Shown piece after piece: positions 23,611 through 37,705 of a stretch of 64,000 nt of DNA. The DNA is taken from the NCBI RefSeq assembly GCF_900187325.1, contig NZ_FZMZ01000006.1, positions 62,001 through 126,000 on the forward strand, written 5' to 3'. Within the stretch, counting starts at the first letter, position 1. The number at the start of each line of letters is the position of its first letter. The position numbers and the translations under genes were made by a program. Source of the stretch: Virgibacillus ndiopensis. GTDB taxonomy: Bacteria > Bacillota > Bacilli > Bacillales > Amphibacillaceae. Under the pieces are notes generated by a model. It was not told where the DNA came from. It worked only from the letters and a program-made list of their open reading frames with translations, and did not search any database.

Positions 23611-24495
23611 CTATTCACTGCGGTCCTGCATGCGATCTGATGGTTCCAAAGTACTCATTTCAATCCCTTTCATTGCAGTTCCTAGACCTTTTGAAAGTTC
23701 ACCGATTAATTTATAGTCCGTGTAATGAGTAGTTGCTTCTACGATTGCTTTTGCAAATTTTCCAGGGTTTTCCGATTTAAAAATACCAGATCCTACGAAT
23801 ACACCATCTGCACCAAGCTCCATCATTAATGCAGCATCAGCTGGTGTAGCAACACCGCCTGCAGCAAAGTTTACAACTGGTAAGCGGCCATCGAGACGAA
23901 TTTGTAATAATAACTCGTATGGTGCACCAATATTTTTAGCAAATGTCATTACTTCATCCTCTGACATTGCACTTAATTGACGAATTTCTGACTGTACTTG
24001 ACGCATATGACGAACAGCCTCTACAATGTTTCCGGTACCAGGTTCACCTTTTGTGCGAAGCATGGATGCACCTTCTCCGATTCGACGTGCAGCTTCACCT
24101 AAATTACGGCAGCCACAGACAAATGGTACGGTAAAATCTGATTTTTTAAGATGGTAAACTTCATCAGCCGGTGTTAATACTTCACTTTCATCAATATAGT
24201 CTACACCCATAGCTTCTAAAACACGTGCTTCGACAATATGTCCAATACGAGCTTTAGCCATAACTGGAATAGAAACTGCATTCATTACTTCTTCTGTAAT
24301 TCGAGGTTCAGCCATACGAGCTACACCACCTGCAGCACGAATGTCTGATGGAACACGTTCTAATGCCATTACGGCAACTGCCCCTGCTTGTTCAGCAATT
24401 TTTGCTTGTTCAGCATTAACAACGTCCATGATGACGCCGCCTTTTTGCATTTCTGCCATACCACGTTTAACACGTTCTGTTCCTGTGTTTGCCAT
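23611..24495 (-). CDS. pdxS: Pyridoxal 5'-phosphate synthase lyase subunit
   Basis: 294 aa TIM-barrel enzyme that makes PLP from ribose 5-phosphate, glyceraldehyde 3-phosphate and ammonia. It has the starting [21 protein letters not shown] and the catalytic lysines in VMAKARIGH and [17 protein letters not shown]. It is operonic with pdxT. A family A repeat pair separates it from dacA. Confidence 0.97.
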   Translation of the reverse strand: MANTGTERVKRGMAEMQKGGVIMDVVNAEQAKIAEQAGAVAVMALERVPSDIRAAGGVARMAEPRITEEVMNAVSIPVMAKARIGHIVEARVLEAMGVDYIDESEVLTPADEVYHLKKSDFTVPFVCGCRNLGEAARRIGEGASMLRTKGEPGTGNIVEAVRHMRQVQSEIRQLSAMSEDEVMTFAKNIGAPYELLLQIRLDGRLPVVNFAAGGVATPADAALMMELGADGVFVGSGIFKSENPGKFAKAIVEATTHYTDYKLIGELSKGLGTAMKGIEMSTLEPSDRMQDRSE

Positions 24496-24586
24496 TTGCT
24501 CGTCCCCCTGTTTATAAATCTAAATGTTTATATTCGCAAATTTTTGTTGCTCTTTAACCTCATAAATGTAGTTAGGCAGCCGTTCC

Positions 24587-24931
24587 GGAAATACACTACG
24601 CTTTCCGTGGGCTCGCGATAAGCCTCCTCGGAAGAAGACCACTTCCTGCGGGGTCTCATCGTCTTCGCTTTCCCACAGGAGTCTCCGTGTATTTCCTCCA
24701 CTGATGTGGGGCTTTATAATCTCATATATTGATGAAGATGAGAAAATAGAAAAAGCATATATTTTCTTACTAACTACCCGTATACACGGAAACCCCTGGG
24801 GAAGATGAAGCATCGGTGAGACCCCGAAGATGCGATAGCACGAGGAGGTTCACCAGCCGCCCCCCGGAAAGCGGAGTGTTTAGGGCTGCGAGGCAAAAAA
24901 CACAAAAAATGTGAACATTTACGTCGAATTT
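24587..24931. repeat. Paired intergenic hairpin elements (family A) between dacA and pdxS
   Basis: Unit 1 (24587-24696) has perfect ends GGAAATACAC / GTGTATTTCC and the core blocks AGCCTCCTCG, GGGGTCTCA and AGGAGTC. Unit 2 (about 24777-24890) is inverted (TGAGACCCCG, CGAGGAGG). An ACGTCGAATTT block near 24921 matches the outer boundary motif of other pairs. It spans nearly all of 24496-24996; the long frames inside are artefacts. Confidence 0.78.
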
Positions 24932-24996
24932 CATGCCTTTTGTATAAAAATAAAACAATAAACTTTTTATAAGCCTACCTTTATTAATTGTACTAC

Positions 24997-26331
24997 TTAG
25001 AACCAACCTTTAACAGTATCGACAATTGTTGAAAATAAATTACCAAAGAAGTTACCGATTGATCCAAGTAAAAGCATAAACCAATTATCTTTCTCAACAG
25101 CACCTTTTGTTACAATATCTACTGTGTTATTAGACTCAGCGTTAAAAATATAGCCATAATCATTTTCTCCTTCAAAAATAACCTCAGCAGTACCTATTTT
25201 CTCACCTTTTTTAATTGGTGCTTTCAATTCACCATCTTTATTTAATTTATCTTTATCGATTGTGTATTTAATCGTATATTTTTCTTCTTGTTCTTTCGTA
25301 ACTGGTACTTTTATTGCATTTTTTGTAGCAATTTCAACAGTATCTTTTTTCCCTTTTGCTACAGGAAGTGATTTTTGTCCTTCTAGTTGATAACCTTTAG
25401 CGAAAAGCTCTTTCGTTTGATAGTTTGTAAAACCATAGTTATATAATTTCTCAGTTTCCTGAAAACGTTTCGCTTTACTATCCGTTTTCATAACTACAGA
25501 AATTAATCGTTGTCCATCACGTTCAACAGTTCCTGTAAAACAATATCCTGCAAGGTCAGTGTGACCTGTTTTTAACCCATCAACACCTTCATAATGAAAT
25601 TGCTTTATGAATGTTGCATCATGTGGCAACATCCAGTTCAAATTCTCAACATGATGTCCTTCAAAATCTGTTTCTGTAACTTTTGATACTTCCAAAGCTT
25701 TTGGATGATCTTTAATTAGGTTGTATGCAAGTAAGGCTGCAGATCTAGCTGATAATAGATTATTAGCATTGGGATCTGTACCCTCTGGAACATTTTCTCC
25801 AAGCAGTGAATTAGGTAACCCTGTGGAATTTACAAACTTATAATCTGGTAATCCCATTTCCTCTGCTTTTTTATTCATCATTTTAACAAATTCACCTTCA
25901 GAACCTGCAATGAGCTCTGCTAGTGCAATTGTTGTACCATTGTCTGAAAAAATAGCCATAGCATCATATAATTGTTTTACTGTATATGCTTTATCCTGTG
26001 TTAATCCGATACCGGAAAAATTTGCGTTTGCAGATATACTGTATGGATAGTCACTTATCTGTGTTGTAGTATCCCAGCTGATTTGTTCCGATTCGATGGC
26101 TTCCCATACGAGGTATTCAGTCATCATTTTGGTCATACTAGCAGGGGGTAGTGCCATATCCGAATTCTTTTCAAATAAAATCTTACCTGTTTCCGCGTCT
26201 ACTAAAATTGCTGACTCAGCATCAACTTCTACCTCTGCTGCCTGTGAGGAAAGTGGCTGTGCTAGTATTGTTGTCAACATTACAAGTCCTACAAGTAATA
26301 GTGACAAATTTCTCTTTAATTTGTGTTTCAC
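24997..26331 (-). CDS. dacA: D-alanyl-D-alanine carboxypeptidase (PBP5 type)
   Basis: 444 aa from GTG 26329-26331, which has GGAGGT 7 nt upstream; the longer ATG frame lacks an RBS. It has a Sec signal peptide (to about SSQAAE). Penicillin-binding motifs are S65-M-T-K, S129-D-N (SAN in B. subtilis) and K254-T-G. The C-terminal beta domain ends in an amphipathic anchor WFMLLLGSIGNFFGNLFSTI. It trims the terminal D-Ala from stem pentapeptides outside the membrane. The gene lies between guaB and pdxS, as in Bacillus. Confidence 0.95.
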   Translation of the reverse strand: MKHKLKRNLSLLLVGLVMLTTILAQPLSSQAAEVEVDAESAILVDAETGKILFEKNSDMALPPASMTKMMTEYLVWEAIESEQISWDTTTQISDYPYSISANANFSGIGLTQDKAYTVKQLYDAMAIFSDNGTTIALAELIAGSEGEFVKMMNKKAEEMGLPDYKFVNSTGLPNSLLGENVPEGTDPNANNLLSARSAALLAYNLIKDHPKALEVSKVTETDFEGHHVENLNWMLPHDATFIKQFHYEGVDGLKTGHTDLAGYCFTGTVERDGQRLISVVMKTDSKAKRFQETEKLYNYGFTNYQTKELFAKGYQLEGQKSLPVAKGKKDTVEIATKNAIKVPVTKEQEEKYTIKYTIDKDKLNKDGELKAPIKKGEKIGTAEVIFEGENDYGYIFNAESNNTVDIVTKGAVEKDNWFMLLLGSIGNFFGNLFSTIVDTVKGWF

Positions 26332-26389
26332 TTTCTCTACCTCCACCCAAAATAGATTACATCTTTGATATTTTACCACAATAATCGAC

Positions 26390-26428
26390 AAAAAAATAGA
26401 CAGGGAATAATCCCTATCTATTGATATT
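26390..26428 (-). terminator. guaB terminator
   Basis: Minus-strand AATAGATAGGGA / TCCCTGTCTATT with T-run (26390-26396), within the guaB-dacA gap. Confidence 0.8.
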
Positions 26429-26488
26429 TCTTATAGGTAATCACTACCGTTATCGTTATACAATAAATTATTTAAACACTATTTTTGC

Positions 26489-27970
<1,482 letters not shown>

Positions 27971-28135
27971 TTAAAGTTAGCTGGAATGCTATTTGAATGT
28001 GTATTTTTTAACACACTGGTTAAACTATTATTGTTATTTACAATACGGTATCAATAACGCTTTTTCAACAAAAGAATTAGTACGATATAAAAGAAAATAG
28101 ATTCTAAATATTTTAATAGTTCTGAGGAGAAAATT

Positions 28136-29086
28136 ATGTGGGAACGAGAAAGACAATCATTTTATAGGTATTTATTATCACAAGAAACAGGTCATAACTA
28201 TTTGCATCAATGCTATCAAAATATAAATGGAATTGATGCAGAAGCGAAAAGTTACGAAAACTGCAATGCATTTCTTTATTATATTGATCATGGGAACCGT
28301 TTTTTTGCAAACGCGAAACAATTAGAAACACTATTGCAGCCGCTTCTGTTGTTTTATGGTACAACCCATTTACTGAAAGCATGTCTACTAACAAAACGTC
28401 CCAATTACCCTGAATCAACAGCTATATTAGCGCACGGGGTTTCAACAAGAAAACGAAAAAAAAAGCAGTACACGTTCATGCAGGATGAAGTTAAAACACA
28501 GCATAACGGACTATTTTCGTATGTAGCAAAACATTTATACTTATTCGAGCATGTACCATTTGAAAAGATTAAGATGCGAGATCTACTAGCACTTATTCCC
28601 GAAATGAACGATTTATTTACATACAGCAATGATGAAAAGCTAGTTTCGATTGGTAAACTAAATGCAACAACACTGCATTTTCCTATTGAACTGTTAGACA
28701 GCTATCACTTAACTAAAAATACATTTGTAAAACGAATTACTTCACATTTGCCTAAAATAACTAATTTGAGTGTAAAGGCAAACTATATATATGTGGAATT
28801 GGAAAAGCCGTTAAACAGTTCAACAGGTCCATTCTTCTTTCATTTTAAAAAAGGTGAAATCTATTTTCCAAGACACAGGGATAATTTCCTTGTAATTCCA
28901 GAGGTGCTGATACATTATTTACTTTTATACAATTTAAGTATGATTAGTCGATATGAAACAGAGTGGTGGGGTGAACTACTGGCTACAAAGGCAGAAATTG
29001 ATTATCCATTTATTAAACAATTTTTAGATGTAACGGCAGAGAAAATGCCACTTCTGCTTGGAAATGAACTTTTTCATAATATTTAG
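28136..29086 (+). CDS. yaaC: YaaC-family protein
   Basis: 316 aa, similar to B. subtilis YaaC by position (next to guaB, opposite strand) and by sequence feel (LLFYGTTHLLKACLLTKRPNYPESTAILAHGV). The function is not known. It is cytoplasmic, with no membrane or signal segments. GAGGAG precedes the ATG. Its TAG overlaps the TAA of the convergent EcsC-family gene by 3-4 nt, leaving no space for a terminator. Confidence 0.85.
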   Translation: MWERERQSFYRYLLSQETGHNYLHQCYQNINGIDAEAKSYENCNAFLYYIDHGNRFFANAKQLETLLQPLLLFYGTTHLLKACLLTKRPNYPESTAILAHGVSTRKRKKKQYTFMQDEVKTQHNGLFSYVAKHLYLFEHVPFEKIKMRDLLALIPEMNDLFTYSNDEKLVSIGKLNATTLHFPIELLDSYHLTKNTFVKRITSHLPKITNLSVKANYIYVELEKPLNSSTGPFFFHFKKGEIYFPRHRDNFLVIPEVLIHYLLLYNLSMISRYETEWWGELLATKAEIDYPFIKQFLDVTAEKMPLLLGNELFHNI

Positions 29087-29787
29087 TTCAAATACCGAAT
29101 TCTAAAGCAATTTATTGCTGTTTCTCCTAATTGGTCAAGCAAATTATAATTTGCATACGCACCAACAATGGCGCCTATTCCAGGAATAAGCTGAAGCATT
29201 TTTACAAAGTCGATATAATCCCGGTATTCTTGCTGAAATAACTGCCAATCAAGCTCAGTCAATTCTTCTTTTCGATCTTCCCAGTTCTCAATAAGTTCTA
29301 AGGTTTCATTACGATGTTTATCACTTGAGAATGCCAGTTGGAACACATGCAGGATAAATAGGCGTTCCTCGTATAGCTTCGTATTATATCCATAAAGTGA
29401 AGCCACTTCAAATAGAAAACGCATCTTTATTGATAATAATAGAGGAAAGTCGGCTAACCCTAAAAATATTCCTCCTGCCCCAGTTCCAGCACCTTCTACG
29501 GCTGCAGTTCGCTTATAAGAGTCAATTTTTTCTTTAACCCGATTCTCTTTTTCCTCTAGGGTTACTGGAGAGCTCTCCGGACTTTTTGTCATATATTCTG
29601 ATCCAACTAAGGTTGCTTGAACCATTTTTTTAATACTTTCTGTAATGATAGTATGTGCTTTTTGAGGGATCTTTTCGTTTATTTTAATTTGCGCTTTCTT
29701 GGACAGACGATTTATCAGAGATGATCTCTTCTTTATCTTTTGACGCCATTGCACCAACTCAGCTCTCGCCTTATCTTCGTATTCCAT
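29083..29787 (-). CDS. EcsC-family protein
   Basis: 234 aa. The conserved EcsC family core is visible in GAGTGAGGIFLGLADFPLLLSIKMRFLFEVASLYGY and LIPGIGAIVGAYANYNLLDQLGETA, with amphipathic or membrane-associated segments. The biochemical role of the family is not established. The start ATG gives a charged N-terminus (EYEDKARAELVQWRQKI). Its 3' end overlaps that of yaaC. Confidence 0.82.
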   Translation of the reverse strand: MEYEDKARAELVQWRQKIKKRSSLINRLSKKAQIKINEKIPQKAHTIITESIKKMVQATLVGSEYMTKSPESSPVTLEEKENRVKEKIDSYKRTAAVEGAGTGAGGIFLGLADFPLLLSIKMRFLFEVASLYGYNTKLYEERLFILHVFQLAFSSDKHRNETLELIENWEDRKEELTELDWQLFQQEYRDYIDFVKMLQLIPGIGAIVGAYANYNLLDQLGETAINCFRIRYLN

Positions 29788-29924
29788 CAGGCAACAATCC
29801 CTTTCTTAAACAATCTCCATACCAGAATATGTTTCCCCTTAGACGTTATTTTCATAAAAGCTGTTTTCTAGAAGATTGTTGCTTTATTAAATGCTTAATA
29901 TGATCTAATAGTCAACACAAACCG

Positions 29925-30035
29925 TGAGTAACTCCCCGCTCGCCACCGCTACGGAAATACACTACGCGCACCAAAGGACCACAAGCCGCCCTAAGTTGCG
30001 GGACTGCTAGGAGCGGAAAGCAGACTGCATACATC
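29925..30035. repeat. Decayed family A element
   Basis: GGAAATACACTACG and GGAAAGCAG-type blocks remain, together with a shortened GCGGG..TAGGAGCGG section, but the two arms no longer pair well. The remaining 29788-30063 sequence shows no gene. Confidence 0.5.
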
Positions 30036-30063
30036 ACATTTTCTATAAATAGCACCAAACCCT

Positions 30064-31149
30064 TTACAAAATTTCAGCAATATACAAGTTTGGTTCATTT
30101 TTTAAGATAACAATCTTGTCGTTCTCGTCTAATCGTACCATTGGTCTTGTTGGATATTTTTCTTCCATAAAAACAATTTCGCCGGTGTAGTTATTGGAGA
30201 GTTTTACCCTTGTACCGATAGAAAAGTTAGCAAGACTCGACACAAATGTTTGAACTACATTGTGATCTAACTGAGAAAACTGTTCCTTCTGTATTTCTTC
30301 CATCACTTTAAAAGGAGATTGTTTTTTCTTATAGTGTCGTTCGCATATCATCGCATGGTATATATCACTAACTGCAATAATTCTGGCATATGTAAGTATT
30401 TTATTCCTGGAAAGACCAAGTGGGTACCCACTTCCATCCATTCGCTCATGGTGCTGTAGAATAGCTAATTTTACTGTTTGCGTAATTGTTGGTATTTGCT
30501 CAACAAGCCGATAAGAATAAGTTGGATGTTTTTTGATTTCATTTAATTCGCTGGAAGTTAATGCACCTTGCTTATTAACAATGGCAGGATCAACCCTTGC
30601 CATACCGCAATCACTTAAAAAACCAGCTAAACCAATTTGGAGCCATTCACCCTTAGTATAACCCATTTTTTTTGCTAGGTAAGCTGAAAAAATAGCAACG
30701 GAAACACTATGATGATAATAATAGTCTTCCTTTTTTACGGAATGATGTAAAGTGAATAGATCAGATCCAACCATGCCAACACGTTCTAACAACGGAATGA
30801 GCATTTGACGTACATGTGGCATATCGATAGGAACACTATTTTGCCAAGATTCAAACACTTTCCTATAACGATCAACTACATCTAAGTAATGATCGACAAG
30901 TGAATTATATTCCTTTTTTGATTTTCTTTTTCCTATAGATTCTTTCTTATGTATGACTTTTGGTGTGAATGGTTCACCATTTATCAACTTAGGAGATACA
31001 TCGACAGTCTCCACTAAAAACTTTTGTAATACTGTAATATGTTTTTCGGATAAAACCGTATTCATTGGAACAATTGGTCGATTTGTTTTACCTTTTACAT
31101 CACTGATTAAAACACACCCTGGAACTAATTGTGATGGATCTATATGCAT
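30064..31149 (-). CDS. HD-GYP domain protein with altered HD motif
   Basis: 361 aa. An N-terminal DUF3391-like segment (1-60) precedes an HD-GYP fold: HHSVSVA (146-152), a KKHPTYSY histidine (H208), HHERMDGSGYPLGL (233-246) and a C-terminal beta segment. HD-GYP enzymes hydrolyse cyclic di-GMP. The central HD dyad, normally LHDIGK, reads LSDCGM (about 178-183): the histidine is replaced by serine. So metal binding, and hence activity, may be lost or changed. GGGGGAG precedes the ATG. It sits directly downstream of gyrA, after a hairpin. Confidence 0.85.
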   Translation of the reverse strand: MHIDPSQLVPGCVLISDVKGKTNRPIVPMNTVLSEKHITVLQKFLVETVDVSPKLINGEPFTPKVIHKKESIGKRKSKKEYNSLVDHYLDVVDRYRKVFESWQNSVPIDMPHVRQMLIPLLERVGMVGSDLFTLHHSVKKEDYYYHHSVSVAIFSAYLAKKMGYTKGEWLQIGLAGFLSDCGMARVDPAIVNKQGALTSSELNEIKKHPTYSYRLVEQIPTITQTVKLAILQHHERMDGSGYPLGLSRNKILTYARIIAVSDIYHAMICERHYKKKQSPFKVMEEIQKEQFSQLDHNVVQTFVSSLANFSIGTRVKLSNNYTGEIVFMEEKYPTRPMVRLDENDKIVILKNEPNLYIAEIL

Positions 31150-31202
31150 TTTAACTCCCCCTAATAAGACCTTTTAAATTTACTGCCCAGTTTAGGTAAG
31201 AT

Positions 31203-31250
31203 AAATAAAGTGACTCTAGAATATATCCCTTAATCTGAGTCACTTTATCA
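31203..31250 (-). terminator. gyrA terminator
   Basis: ATAAAGTGACTC (31205-31216) pairs with GAGTCACTTTAT (31237-31248). The trailing T-tract is short. Confidence 0.65.
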
Positions 31251-31278
31251 ATCTCTTTATATTATTCTGTCGTAATAC

Positions 31279-33801
31279 TTATTCGTCTGTTTCATCTGCC
31301 CCGTCTTCAATCTCTTTATTTTCCTCAGTAATTACTTCTTGTGCGTCATCTTCAGATGATTCTTCTTCCTCGTCATCTGGTTCGATTTTTGCAACAGTAG
31401 CGACTTCTTCATCTTCCTGTAAGCGAATCAAACGTACACCTTGTGTATTACGACCAGTTTGTGAAATACCTTCTACAGGAATCCGAATAAGAACACCGGC
31501 AACGGTAATAAGCATAATATCTTCTTCTCCAGTAACTGCCTTCACTGCTGCAACATGGTCTGAATCAGCCAACTTACACGTGAAAATCCCTTTACCACCA
31601 CGGTTGGTAATTCGATATTGATCCTCTGGTGTACGTTTTCCAATACCTTTATTGGTCACATGAAGTATTTGTCTGCCTTCTTCTAAAATTTCCATCGATA
31701 CTACTTCATCATCACCACGTAGAGAAATACCTTTTACTCCAGCAGCAGTTCTGCCCATAGAACGAATTTGTTCTTCTGGGAATCGGATTAAATAACCGTT
31801 TCGAGTACCGATCATAATATCCTTTGAACCATCTGTTAATCGAACTGAAATCAGTTCATCTTCATCGCGTAAGCCAACAGCTATTAAGCCACCTTTACGG
31901 ATATTTGCAAACTGTGATAACTTCGTCCGCTTCGATATACCATGTCGTGTCGTAAAGAATAAATACCAATCATCGGAAAACTCTTTCACAGTAATTACCG
32001 CGTTAATCCACTCATCCTTTTCAACCTGAAGTAGATTAATAATTGGAATCCCTTTTGCAGTTCGGCTAAATTCTGGAACTTCATAACCTTTTGTTTTGTA
32101 AACCTTACCTTTGTTTGTAAAGAACAAAACGGTATCATGTGTCGATGTAGATACTAAATGTTCAACAAAGTCATCTTCATTGGTTCCCATTCCTTGGATA
32201 CCTCGTCCACCACGTTTCTGTGTACGATACGTTGATGCAGGCAAACGTTTAATATACCCTTGATGTGTAAGCGTAATAACAATGTTTTCTTCAGGAATAA
32301 GGTCTTCATCTTCAATAAAGTCCAGTCCACCAACTGTGATTTCCGTGCGGCGCTTATCACCATAACGTTCTTTAATTTCGGTCAACTCTTCACGAATGAT
32401 TTCTAATACCTTTTGTTCGTTAGCTAAAATTTCTTTTAATTCATTAATTAATTTTAAAAGCTCATTATATTCATTTTCAATTTTTTCACGCTCTAGGCCA
32501 GTTAAACGCTGCAGGCGCATATCTAGAATTGCTTGTGATTGCTTTTCAGATAATCCAAAACGTTCCATCAATCCCTCACGTGCAATATCTGCCGTTTTTG
32601 AATTACGAATTAATGTAATGACTTCATCAAGGTGATCTAAAGCAATACGCAAACCTTCCAAAATGTGCGCACGCGCTTCGGCCTTACGCAATTCAAAGGC
32701 TGTACGACGTTTAATGATAACTACCTGGTGGTCTAAATAATGCTCTAAACACTGTTTAATTGTTAATACTTTAGGCTGTCCATCAACCAATGCTAATGTG
32801 TTGATCCCAAATGTAGTTTGTAGGGATGTATACTTATATAAATTGTTTAAAACAATGTTCGCATTAACATCACGACGTAGTTCGATTACTACACGAAGAC
32901 CATTACGATCTGATTCATCGCGTAAATCAGTTATGCCGTCAATTTTTTTATCACGTACAAGTTCTGCTATTTTTTCAATTAATTTTGCTTTATTAACTTG
33001 ATAAGGAAGCTCAGTAGCAATAATTGTTGACTTGCCATTTGCTTTCTCTTCAATATTTACTTTAGCCCGAATTGTTACGGAGCCTTTCCCTGTTTCAAAT
33101 GCCTTACGAATTCCGCTACGGCCAAGAATCAAACCACCAGTAGGGAAGTCTGGTCCAAAAATATAATTTTCCATTAATTCATCTATCGTGATTTCAGGAT
33201 CTTTACTAACAGCTAATACAGCATCTATGGTTTCTCCTAAATTATGTGGTGGGATATTTGTGGCCATCCCAACCGCAATTCCAGATGTTCCGTTTACTAG
33301 CAGATTTGGAAAACGGGAAGGAAATACTACTGGTTCACGCTCTGATCCGTCATAGTTATCCCTATAGTCAATTGTATCTTTATTAATATCACGTAATAAT
33401 TCCATTGAAATTTTTGACATACGGGCTTCTGTATAACGCATTGCTGCAGCAGAGTCACCATCCACTGAACCAAAGTTTCCATGACCATCAACAAGCATAT
33501 AACGATAGCTGAAATCCTGTGCCATACGTACCATTGTTTCGTAGACGGCCGAGTCACCATGTGGGTGATACTTACCGATTACTTCCCCAACAATACGGGC
33601 AGATTTTTTGTGAGGTTTATCCGAATGCATACCTAAATCATTCATAGCATATAATATTCTACGATGTACCGGTTTTAACCCATCCCGAACATCTGGTAAT
33701 GCACGCGAGACGATTACACTCATAGCATAATCCAGAAATGATGTACGCATTTCATGACTAAGATTTATTTCTTGAACATTAGAACGTTGTTGATCCGACA
33801 T
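31279..33801 (-). CDS. gyrA: DNA gyrase subunit A
   Basis: 840 aa. The breakage-reunion domain has the catalytic tyrosine in [10 protein letters not shown] (about Y122). The GyrA box is present as QKRGGRG, and six C-terminal beta-pinwheel blades are followed by a very acidic tail ([13 protein letters not shown]..). It forms A2B2 gyrase with GyrB for negative supercoiling. The quinolone-resistance positions read GDSAVYE, the wild-type form. AGGAGG precedes the ATG. Downstream of gyrB on the same strand. Confidence 0.98.
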   Translation of the reverse strand: MSDQQRSNVQEINLSHEMRTSFLDYAMSVIVSRALPDVRDGLKPVHRRILYAMNDLGMHSDKPHKKSARIVGEVIGKYHPHGDSAVYETMVRMAQDFSYRYMLVDGHGNFGSVDGDSAAAMRYTEARMSKISMELLRDINKDTIDYRDNYDGSEREPVVFPSRFPNLLVNGTSGIAVGMATNIPPHNLGETIDAVLAVSKDPEITIDELMENYIFGPDFPTGGLILGRSGIRKAFETGKGSVTIRAKVNIEEKANGKSTIIATELPYQVNKAKLIEKIAELVRDKKIDGITDLRDESDRNGLRVVIELRRDVNANIVLNNLYKYTSLQTTFGINTLALVDGQPKVLTIKQCLEHYLDHQVVIIKRRTAFELRKAEARAHILEGLRIALDHLDEVITLIRNSKTADIAREGLMERFGLSEKQSQAILDMRLQRLTGLEREKIENEYNELLKLINELKEILANEQKVLEIIREELTEIKERYGDKRRTEITVGGLDFIEDEDLIPEENIVITLTHQGYIKRLPASTYRTQKRGGRGIQGMGTNEDDFVEHLVSTSTHDTVLFFTNKGKVYKTKGYEVPEFSRTAKGIPIINLLQVEKDEWINAVITVKEFSDDWYLFFTTRHGISKRTKLSQFANIRKGGLIAVGLRDEDELISVRLTDGSKDIMIGTRNGYLIRFPEEQIRSMGRTAAGVKGISLRGDDEVVSMEILEEGRQILHVTNKGIGKRTPEDQYRITNRGGKGIFTCKLADSDHVAAVKAVTGEEDIMLITVAGVLIRIPVEGISQTGRNTQGVRLIRLQEDEEVATVAKIEPDDEEEESSEDDAQEVITEENKEIEDGADETDE

Positions 33802-33837
33802 TAAATTACCTCCTAAAGAAAAACAGTAAACGTTTTT

Positions 33838-33916
33838 CTTAAAGTCAGACGCAGGAATTCAGACTTGGAGAAATCGGCAGGTTTGCAGATTTCATGATCT
33901 GAATTCCTCTCTAGAC
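33838..33916. repeat. Hairpin element between gyrB and gyrA
   Basis: AGGAATTCAGA and TCTGAATTCCT form an outer stem. Inside it GAAATC..GATTTC forms a second. A related sequence (GTCAGA.GC..GAA.TC.GA.T..AGAAATCG.CA) lies upstream of gyrB at 35980-36030, in the same orientation. Confidence 0.65.
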
Positions 33917-33998
33917 TTTTATACTTTCTATATCTTGAAAAAATAAATATCTTTATGCGTGATGTATATTACTTTGTTATGTGTTTCTAACCATTGTA

Positions 33999-36030
<2,032 letters not shown>

Positions 36031-36035
36031 TTTTT

Positions 36036-36314
36036 TTACTCTATCTCATCAGAGTAATCATCAAGCTTACTTATCATTGACATCATGCTTGTTCGCTTTT
36101 TTAATGTTGGAACTGACAAAGAACTGTAATAAATCTGATCATTTGTAATTACGACAGATTTACTGTCATCAATAGGTCCTTTAACCATATTGTTCTTCTC
36201 AGCATTTGTCATCATTTCTTCCATAATGGACGATGAGGATATAACATTACGGTCGATAATCGAAATAACATCTTTTGATTGAATCACTGTATCATTACCA
36301 ATATGAATAAACAT
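36036..36314 (-). CDS. remB: Extracellular matrix regulator RemB (YaaB, DUF370)
   Basis: 92 aa. The opening MFIHIGNDTVIQSKDVISIID is the DUF370 signature. In B. subtilis, RemB helps activate matrix/biofilm genes, and the gene likewise lies between recF and gyrB. GAGGTGGTGG precedes the ATG. It begins 14 nt after the recF stop, so it is co-transcribed. Confidence 0.92.
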   Translation of the reverse strand: MFIHIGNDTVIQSKDVISIIDRNVISSSSIMEEMMTNAEKNNMVKGPIDDSKSVVITNDQIYYSSLSVPTLKKRTSMMSMISKLDDYSDEIE

Positions 36315-36328
36315 CTACTCCACCACCT

Positions 36329-37441
36329 CTATGTAACTACTGTCCCACTATTCACACGGAAAAGTTCGGCTTTTTTCAATGTTTCATGATTAATTCCGTC
36401 AACACTTGTGGTGGATACAAAGGTTTGAACTTTTCCTTGAATGGTATTTAACAAATGGGATTGCCTATAATCGTCTAATTCACTTAGAACATCATCAAGA
36501 AGCAAAATTGGATATTCTCCAACCTCATTGTAGATTAGATCAATCTCTGCAAGCTTAATCGAAAGTGCGGTTGTTCGCTGCTGTCCTTGTGAGCCAAATG
36601 TTTGTACATCTTTATTGTTTACGAAGAAAATCAAGTCATCACGATGTGGCCCAATTAATGTTGTTCCACGTTCAATCTCTTTTTCCTGTATCTCGTTGAA
36701 TTTGGACAAGTAGATAGTTTCTATTTTCTCCTTATTCGCGTCTTCTGATACCTCAATTGTCGCATGGTACTTGATTTCCAACTCTTCTAATTCACGACTT
36801 ATTCCATGATGAATCGGCCTTGCCCATTTACGGAGTAATTCAAGAAATACAAATCTTCTCTCTAACAAGGTTGCAGCATGTTCGATTAATTGATCAGTTA
36901 AAACATTTAACATTGTTGGATCTGTTTTGACATTGCGTTGCATTTGCTTCAATAGATGATTTCGTTGTTTTAACACTTTTTGGTACTGTCCTAGATGATA
37001 AATATAGCGGGGCTGTATTTGACCAAGCTCCATATCAATAAAACGCCTGCGTATTTGCGGAGGACCTTTTACTAAAGTCAAATCCTCTGGAGCAAACATG
37101 ACAACATTTAGTGCTCCAATATAATCGCTTAAACGTTTTTGTTCAATTCGATTCAGTTTGGCTTTTTTACCTTTTGTTGAAATAATAATTTCAAGTGGAA
37201 AGTTTTGATTTCGCTTTGTTATCCTACCCTCTATTTTAGCATATTCCTGCTCCCATTGGATAAGTTCTTTTTCTCTTGGGGTTCTGTGTGACTTTGAAAA
37301 TGCTAAAACATAAATAGCTTCCATCAGATTGGTTTTCCCCTGTGCATTTTCACCAATAATAAGATTGACTTTATCATCAAACGAAAGATCAAGATCACCG
37401 TAGTTTCGGTAGTTTTTTAATTTTAATTGTTGAATATGCAT
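36329..37441 (-). CDS. recF: DNA replication and repair protein RecF
   Basis: 370 aa SMC-like ATPase: Walker [10 protein letters not shown] (30-38), signature [18 protein letters not shown] and Walker [14 protein letters not shown]. It loads RecA at gaps together with RecO/RecR. AGAGGAA precedes the ATG. Member of yaaA-recF-remB. Confidence 0.97.
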   Translation of the reverse strand: MHIQQLKLKNYRNYGDLDLSFDDKVNLIIGENAQGKTNLMEAIYVLAFSKSHRTPREKELIQWEQEYAKIEGRITKRNQNFPLEIIISTKGKKAKLNRIEQKRLSDYIGALNVVMFAPEDLTLVKGPPQIRRRFIDMELGQIQPRYIYHLGQYQKVLKQRNHLLKQMQRNVKTDPTMLNVLTDQLIEHAATLLERRFVFLELLRKWARPIHHGISRELEELEIKYHATIEVSEDANKEKIETIYLSKFNEIQEKEIERGTTLIGPHRDDLIFFVNNKDVQTFGSQGQQRTTALSIKLAEIDLIYNEVGEYPILLLDDVLSELDDYRQSHLLNTIQGKVQTFVSTTSVDGINHETLKKAELFRVNSGTVVT

Positions 37442-37483
37442 GAGAATTCCTCTTTTTTACGTTAAGAAATATAAATTACTAGT

Positions 37484-37705
37484 TTATTTATTACGTGCAA
37501 CTATATATGATCCAGCACCGTCAATTTCAACAACATCATTTTCATAAAGCTTACGTCCACGGCGATATTCTTTTTCGCCATTTACGATAACACCTTGCTC
37601 CTGTAGAAATCCTTTTATCATTCCACCCGATTCAAAAATGTTAGCAAGCTTTAGAAATTGACCTAGTGTAATATAATCCGTTCCTATTTCAATTTTTTCA
37701 TGCAA
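37484..37705 (-). CDS. yaaA: S4-domain RNA-binding protein YaaA
   Basis: 73 aa from TTG 37703-37705. This start leaves 12 residues before ITLGQFLK, as in B. subtilis YaaA, and has GGTGAG upstream, though only 4 nt away. Start codons at 37712 and 37715 are alternatives. The S4 fold (LGQFLKLANIF..GRKLYENDVVEI) binds RNA and is linked to ribosome assembly in Bacillus. It is separated from dnaN by a 700-bp gap filled with repeats, unlike the tight dnaN-yaaA spacing of Bacillus. Confidence 0.87.
   Translation of the reverse strand: MHEKIEIGTDYITLGQFLKLANIFESGGMIKGFLQEQGVIVNGEKEYRRGRKLYENDVVEIDGAGSYIVARNK

Noticed and set aside
24520-25006. Open frames of 78-97 codons across the pdxS-dacA gap
   Set aside because: They run through hairpin repeats, have no ribosome site and give low-complexity or palindromic translations.
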